A DNA stretch of 64,000 bases from Halocaridina rubra (lineage: Eukaryota > Arthropoda > Malacostraca > Decapoda > Atyidae), in contig JAXCGZ010009472.1 in the NCBI GenBank assembly GCA_037179515.1, positions 119,501 to 183,500 on the forward strand, in the 5' to 3' direction. Position 1 is the first letter of the stretch. The number at the start of each line of letters is the position of its first letter. A program made the position numbers and the translations under genes. Positions 56,835 to 64,000 of this stretch are shown in pieces. The notes under the pieces are model-generated. The model was not told the origin of the DNA, did no database searches, and was given only the letters and a program-made list of their open reading frames with translations.

Positions 56835-58306
56835 CAGTGTTCCCCCGGTTATTCGCATTTCTTGGTTCGCGTTCTCACTGTATCGCGTGTTTTTTTTTTT
56901 TATAAATTATTATTTTATTTTGTGTATATGCAAAAATATTAAAATATTAAAAAAAAAAATGCTCAGTATTTTCATTTTTTTTTATTGAAAAAAACATGTT
57001 TCATTATCTAATTGATAAAAAAAAATTATTTCCCAGCCTACGAATATTAAAACAGTAAAAAATAGTAAAAAACATAAATTTAGATAGATAGATAGATAGA
57101 TACGTTTATTGACCACCTCTTTTGAAAAGTACAGTATAATCTTTACAAAAGGAATATTTTGTCCAAACTACAATGAATAAATACAATAGATTTTGTACAA
57201 TCATCAAATAAGTAAATGAATTTTAAATTAATATACATTGTACTAATAACTGAATGATATACGTACGTACAGTATAACTCACAGTATTGCATCATGCGAA
57301 ATAGTGTTCGATAGTGTACAATGTATTGGGGTCGCAGCTACGTGAGGTAGCATATATATTTATATTTCCAGTAGTTTCATGATTTTATTGATAAAAAAAC
57401 GTATTTATTAGCCTAAGAATAATAAAACAGTAAAAAATAGTAAAAAAAATAAATACTAACAGTATTGCAACATATAAAATATGATACCGCTATCAGCGTT
57501 TCGGGCAAAGACTCATTCACTCTAACTCACGTGTGCACCGTTCACGTTGTGCTTATTAAACATTTTGCTTGTGTTCGATAGCGTACAATGTATTGGGGTC
57601 GCAGCTACGTGAGCTAGCATATATATTTATATTTCCAGTAGTTTCATGATTTTATTGATAAAAAAAACGTTTTTCTTAGCCTAAGAATAGTAAAACAGTA
57701 AAAAATAGTAAAAAACATAAATACTAACAGTATTGCAACATGTAAAATACGATACCGCTATCAGCGTTTCGGACAAAGGCTTCCACCATCTTCCATGGTC
57801 TCGCCTCACTCGTGTGCGCCATTCACGTTGTGCTTATTATTATAAATATGTTTTGCTTGTGAATTTTTTACTTGCATATTTTAATCTTTGCAATGCCTCC
57901 CAAGCATCCTTCATCTTCTAAGGCTTCTTGTAGAGCCTAAGCAGCAAAGGAAAATGTTAACTATTGTAGATATGAAACTCTTAGATATGTTGAAGGAAGG
58001 AAATAAGTTTGTGGATGTCGGCCGCTATTTTACGTAAACGTAAAAATTATTGTTAAATACTGTACCTATGTATGTCACGTCATCATCACCTCATTCATGG
58101 TAAGATTTCCTATCACTTTCATAAAAGATTACGTTGTTTGCTTTATTTATAATGAAAAGGGTGTTTTTAACAGTACAGGGAGGGTTTATACAGTGTAAAC
58201 GTAAAAATAAATTAAAATATCTATGTACATATAGGCTGATCCTACTCCGCGGTTTTCCTGGTTCGCGCCGGGTCCCAGAACCGAACTACCGCGATAAGGG
58301 GGTGAA

Positions 58307-58310
<4 letters not shown>
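56835..58310 (+). mobile_element. Longer Tigger-type element related to the 379-bp MITE
   Basis: Left end CAGTGTTCCCCCGGTTATTC and right-end text ACCGAACTACCGCGATAAGG...GAACACT parallel the 55143-55521 element at both ends. It contains a ~267-bp internal duplication (TTCGATAGTGTACAATGTAT at 57307 and TTCGATAGCGTACAATGTAT at 57574), a (GATA)n-led segment near 57080 and a transposase start remnant. Confidence 0.75.
57893..58036 (+). pseudogene. Tigger-like transposase N-terminal remnant
   Basis: From ATG at 57893 (MPPKHPSSSKASCRA) the frame stops after 15 codons, but the next frame reads KRKMLTIVDMKLLDMLKEGN and then KFVDVGRYF, matching the helix-turn-helix start of Tigger/jerky-type transposases. 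At least one frameshift and one stop are present. It supports the family assignment of the surrounding element. Confidence 0.7.
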
Positions 58311-58340
<30 letters not shown>

Positions 58341-58814
58341 CTAGTTCTCAGAATAACGCCTAGATAGGTTCTCAGAAGTTGGGTAAATGGAAAATCGCGT
58401 GAAAAAACAAGTTATTTTCCATAGGAAACAATGATAAAGGGCATAGATACGTTCCAGACCTTACATAGACACACCATGCCAAAGATATAAGATAAGTAAA
58501 CAACATATTTTATTACTACATAGCAAAGCAGAAAGCCCTGTATCTATTTTTTAGAGTATAAAAAAGATATTCATATTCACTTTACAGCTAGAAATTAACA
58601 TACATTACTATGCTTTATTATGCAGTGGGCAACAGTTATACAGTACACTGGGACATGCATGATGTTAGTGAGCAAGTAACTTATGTGGTAGAAGAGGAGG
58701 AGGATGCAGGAGAACGAACCTCTGTCTACAAATGTATACAAAGATAAAATAAGAATTATCAATAACCAAAGCAAGACTAAAAAACGAAAAAAAAAATTTA
58801 ATTATGCAATGCCT

Positions 58815-59125
58815 AAATCTACCATATGACAGATTAAAAAAACTTAATCTACATTCTCTAGAGAGGCACAGAGTTAGGGGGCATATGATTGAGGTGTATA
58901 AATTGTTTAAAGGGAATAACAAGGGTGATATTAATAAAGTTTTAAAAAATTCATAATCAAATCAGAACTCGTAATGGGTAATGGATTTAATCTTGATAAA
59001 TTTAGGTTCAGAAGGGAAATTGGTGAAAATTGGCTTGGTAATACCGTAGAGTATTCCTAGTAGGATAATAAATGCCAATACCTTCGACACCTTCAAATGT
59101 AGATTAGATAGACATATGACAGAGG
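58815..59125 (+). pseudogene. LINE C-terminal fragment of a third family
   Basis: LPYDRLKKLNLHSLERHRV, then RGHMIEVYKLFKGNNKGDIN is the typical C-terminal LINE text (RLKKL.L.SLE.RR.RGDMIEVYK). It is distinct from the main CR1-like family and has several frame breaks. Confidence 0.78.
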
Positions 59126-59371
59126 TAGGGTGGGTGTATTTATAATGTATAATGGTGATGATCTTTTCTTATCGTAATCCTCTTTGTACTGGTGTAAGAA
59201 GCCTCCGCGGGCGCTTATTTACTATATTAAGTTTTAAATTTTTTATTTTTGTATTTATTTATTTTTTTAATATAGTAAATAAGCACCCACGGAGGCTTCT
59301 TCCACCAGTACAAAGAGGATTACGATAAGAAAAGATCATCATCATTATACATTATATATACACCCACCCTA
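59126..59371. repeat. Inverted repeat, two 105-bp arms, 36-bp spacer
   Basis: Arms 59126-59230 and 59267-59371 are near-perfect reverse complements (for example ATCTTTTCTTATCGTAATCC at 59161 and GGATTACGATAAGAAAAGAT in the right arm). The left arm continues the LINE fragment before it, so the right arm is an inverted copy of its tail. Confidence 0.92.
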
Positions 59372-59679
59372 TTGGGTAGAATAGAATGTTGGAGAGAGAG
59401 AGAGAGACGTCTTTAATTAACTCTTGTTCATTCAACCAAAACTACATTATTTATTGTAAAAATAATGGTTTAATTACAAATTCGTAATAATAATGATATT
59501 GATAATAATAATAATAATCTCCACAATCATCATCAAAGGGAAATTATTGTTAAAAATAATAATAATAATAATAATATCTAAGGAGAATTTTTGGAATAGA
59601 CATCAAGAGAGTAATGCAGAGGTATATTAAAACCCAGCAAAGAGCTGGATATTCATTACATATCTATAATCCCTTCACA

Positions 59680-59782
59680 TCTGACAGGTCATTACACTCT
59701 CCATCTGTTTCTCTTTACAGCCTGATAAAGGCTGTTTTATTTTATCATTTTTTGGTCCATCCTGGTGTCAAAAAAAAAAAAT
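59680..59782 (+). repeat. Dispersed repeat with A-rich end, copy 3 (partial)
   Basis: TTCACATCTGACAGGTCATT, then CCTGATAAAGGCTGTTTT and GGTCCATCCTGGTGTC plus an A-run parallel the end of 45335-45598. Confidence 0.65.
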
Positions 59783-59887
59783 GAGGGGGGGGGGGCGTTA
59801 TTCGCGAAATCCGAGTTTTTTACTATTATTTTTGGGGGGGGCGTTATTGCAATTTTGCGGATAAAAAAATCGCGTATAAAATGACCA

Positions 59888-62045
<2,158 letters not shown>

Positions 62046-62670
62046 TATATTTAACCTTAGCAAAGAGGCTAGAGTTGATCAGAATCAAAGTCTTTTTTCT
62101 GTCTCATTATTGTCCCCTGAATTTACCAACTATTAACTTACAAACAAATCTGCTTACCAACGTCTGTCCTGAACGTAACTCGTTCGTAAGTTGGGGAGTG
62201 TCTTTATTAACACAGTACTGTACAGCAAAATGCTTGTTTTTATTAATTGATGTCCATTTGGTGGAGTTTGTCTGTCCACTTTATTGATCTTGAAATTTTG
62301 AATGAAGGGGGTGGTTACGAAGTGTGAGTTACAGGTAGTCAAGATTATGGGAAGAAGATTCTTTCACTAGTTAACTAAAAGCAAATGAAATAGATTAAGC
62401 AGTTTTCTTATCTCTCTACTCCTATGATTTTTGGAAAGTGGGAATAGAACTTTTGTCCTGAATATCATATGAGGAGGCAAAAGTAGTCAACCAGTGTGCT
62501 TGGTACTCTATTTCTAAGAGTCCGCTGACAGTATCTCACCACCTGAGTATTATCTTATGAAGAGGTGAGAATTGGATTTTGTATGATCAAAGTCACACAA
62601 CCTCAGTTCCTTTGTGTTAGTTGTGTTTGTAGAATAATCTACATGTTTTTTTTTTTTTTTTTACTCTCAG

Positions 62671-62763
62671 GTCTTGTGGAGCCTCATTTGATGATGGCAA
62701 GTGCCCCTACTCATCGTAATCTTTCCAGAGTGCCTCACGGCATGCGAACCACAAATGATAATA
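62671..62763 (+). CDS. P5CR exon 3
   Basis: 93 bases between TTTACTCTCAG and GTAAGT, phase 1 at both ends. The peptide GLVEPHLMMASAPTHRNLSR, then VPHGMRTTNDN parallels the PYCR3-type segment with SAPT.RNL and RTT..N, closer to it than to PYCR1/2. Confidence 0.92.
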
Positions 62764-63401
62764 GTAAGTATCGTGTTGTAATGGTCTGTTAGTATTTTCA
62801 GTTTATTTTAGTCAGTAACTTTTATTTTTCATATGTTTGGCTCTTTAAGCTGCGACTCAGTATTTAAGTTTTCAAAATATTAATTTTTTTAGTCCAAAAC
62901 TTACTGAATTGGTATCTGTACAACTGTTTAATTCCTTCAGTGTGTTGTGCTCTGGTTGTATTTAAAAGTAAATAGCTTCATTATGATCATGAAGGAAAAC
63001 ATACTCATGCTTGTTGCTCGTAATGCTGGTTTGGTTATTGCTCAAAGTTTACTATAGCAGAAATGTTCATTACATTCTGTATTTTGGGTACTGTACCTTT
63101 TGGTCGAGGATATATATAATTAATATATAGTAACTTAAAATACAGTATATTAAATATGAATTGCATATTAAATATAAAGGATCTGTATTCATCTGACCCT
63201 GTGTTAGTACATTCATATTATGTATACTCTCAGTTATGTATGTATGAGTTTTTATTTGTACTAAAAATGGGAGAAGCATTTTAGAACGAGACTGAGACAC
63301 TAAGAATGTATAATATTCAGTTGCCTCTAGCAACTCTCATCAGTACAATAGTAACGAAGTTTTGTAAATGGTTGATAATTATATATTTTTTACATTGACA
63401 G
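62764..63401 (+). other. P5CR intron 3
   Basis: 638 bp, phase 1, GTAAGT to ACATTGACAG. No repeats or genes of note. Confidence 0.8.
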
Positions 63402-63553
63402 ATCAAGTAGTAAGAGAGTGTGATATCATCTTCATTTGTGTTAAACCAAATATGCTGGCGGAAATGATTGAAGGTCTGGATCCATTAGAAAGAGACCATA
63501 ATCCCCTCTTTGTTTCTGTTGTTACTGGCTTTGATGTCAATACATTAGAACAG
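63402..63553 (+). CDS. P5CR exon 4, ends at a GC donor
   Basis: 152 bases. The first two complete the codon begun in exon 3, and the last codon is CAG. The peptide QVVRECDIIFICVKPNMLAE, then NPLFVSVVTGFDVNTLEQ shows the VKP motif of the nucleotide-binding domain and the SV..G segment of the family. The following sequence CAG|GCAAGT is a GC-type donor. Reading on meets a stop (TGA at 63611) after 19 unrelated residues. Remaining exons lie beyond the window. Confidence 0.9.
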
Positions 63554-64000
63554 GCAAGTATGCAGAAATTTTATAATGGCTTTGACAAAATTTTGTTTCC
63601 TTCATGTTACTGATATCATTGAGTGAAACATACTTTAAAGGAAATAGAGATGCAGATGCCCAGGTGAGCTTGTGGTGTGAACAGGAATATGAAACTGGTA
63701 AGGAGATGTTAGTGGGTGTGAAGTTCAATGCATAATGGAGTGCTTTGTTACTGTTTAAGAAAGAGATATCTATTATAAAGCGTACCAAAATTATTTTTAA
63801 GATATATTTCCACGAGTATGGTATTGGTGTGTTTTTTGTACTCTGAATTCTTCAAGTGTGATGAATTTCTTTTGAATTTTTGTTGAACCAGATTGTTAGT
63901 AAAATTTCTGAGGAAAGTAGTTGCTTGAAAACGAATTAGATGATGATAACATTTGCTCTATTATCTAAGGACTTTCAGATGCTTAGGAGTACAGTTTTGG
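63554..64000 (+). other. Start of P5CR intron 4
   Basis: AT-rich, no recognised feature. It begins GCAAGT. Confidence 0.7.

Overview
The window looks like nuclear DNA of a crustacean, probably a decapod. It is AT-rich, carries many very long (TA)n tracts, and is dense in CR1-like and RTE-like LINEs, a Gypsy element, Tigger-like TA-target elements and tRNA-like repeats. It has split genes with ordinary splice sites. The organism is an inference from this repeat style; no sequence comparison was run.

Layout. 0-1.2 kb holds the last exon and 3' UTR of an unrecognised + strand gene. 1.2-8.4 kb is intergenic, with a hAT relic nested inside a TA-target TIR element, an old LINE tail, a Tigger-like tandem array and a SINE with a 19-bp target duplication. 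8.4-37.3 kb is a LINE cluster. Copies of one CR1-like family (called A, B, C, D, E, G and H here) lie mostly head to tail and meet at (CA)n or AATCACAC tails. Copy B at 11383-15540 has both ORFs open. Copy D is split by a TA-target element and by an almost full-length RTE-like LINE. Copy G is split by a young, apparently intact Gypsy element at 31361-36409 (178-bp LTRs differing at 3 sites, 5-bp target duplication).

37.7-38.8 kb holds two small related zinc-finger coding exons in tandem. Each starts with its own ATG and ends at a phase-1 splice donor, so they look like alternative first exons of an unidentified gene. 39.1-45.1 kb is again repeat-rich: (TA)n, two minus-strand LINE copies, a Copia-like LTR fragment, a SINE, and a rearranged LINE with a fragment of another LINE inside it.

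46.5 kb to the window end is a host gene for pyrroline-5-carboxylate reductase (PYCR3-like). Four coding exons are visible, at 46517-46559, 50205-50336, 62671-62763 and 63402-63553; the rest lies beyond the window. The 12.3-kb second intron has collected most local repeats: two inverted-and-tandem arrays of a ~271-bp unit with a tRNA-like segment, Tigger-like elements nested in each other, and a 105-bp-arm inverted repeat.

The genes do not form a functional unit. The LINE ORF1 and ORF2 proteins and the Gypsy gag and pol products act within their own elements, and the reductase is an ordinary proline-synthesis gene that hosts insertions in its introns. The observations most worth a second look are the tandem zinc-finger exons, the tRNA-like arrays, the AUG-less ORF1/ORF2 junction of the CR1-like LINE with a slippery heptamer, and the repeated (CA)n junctions between LINE copies.
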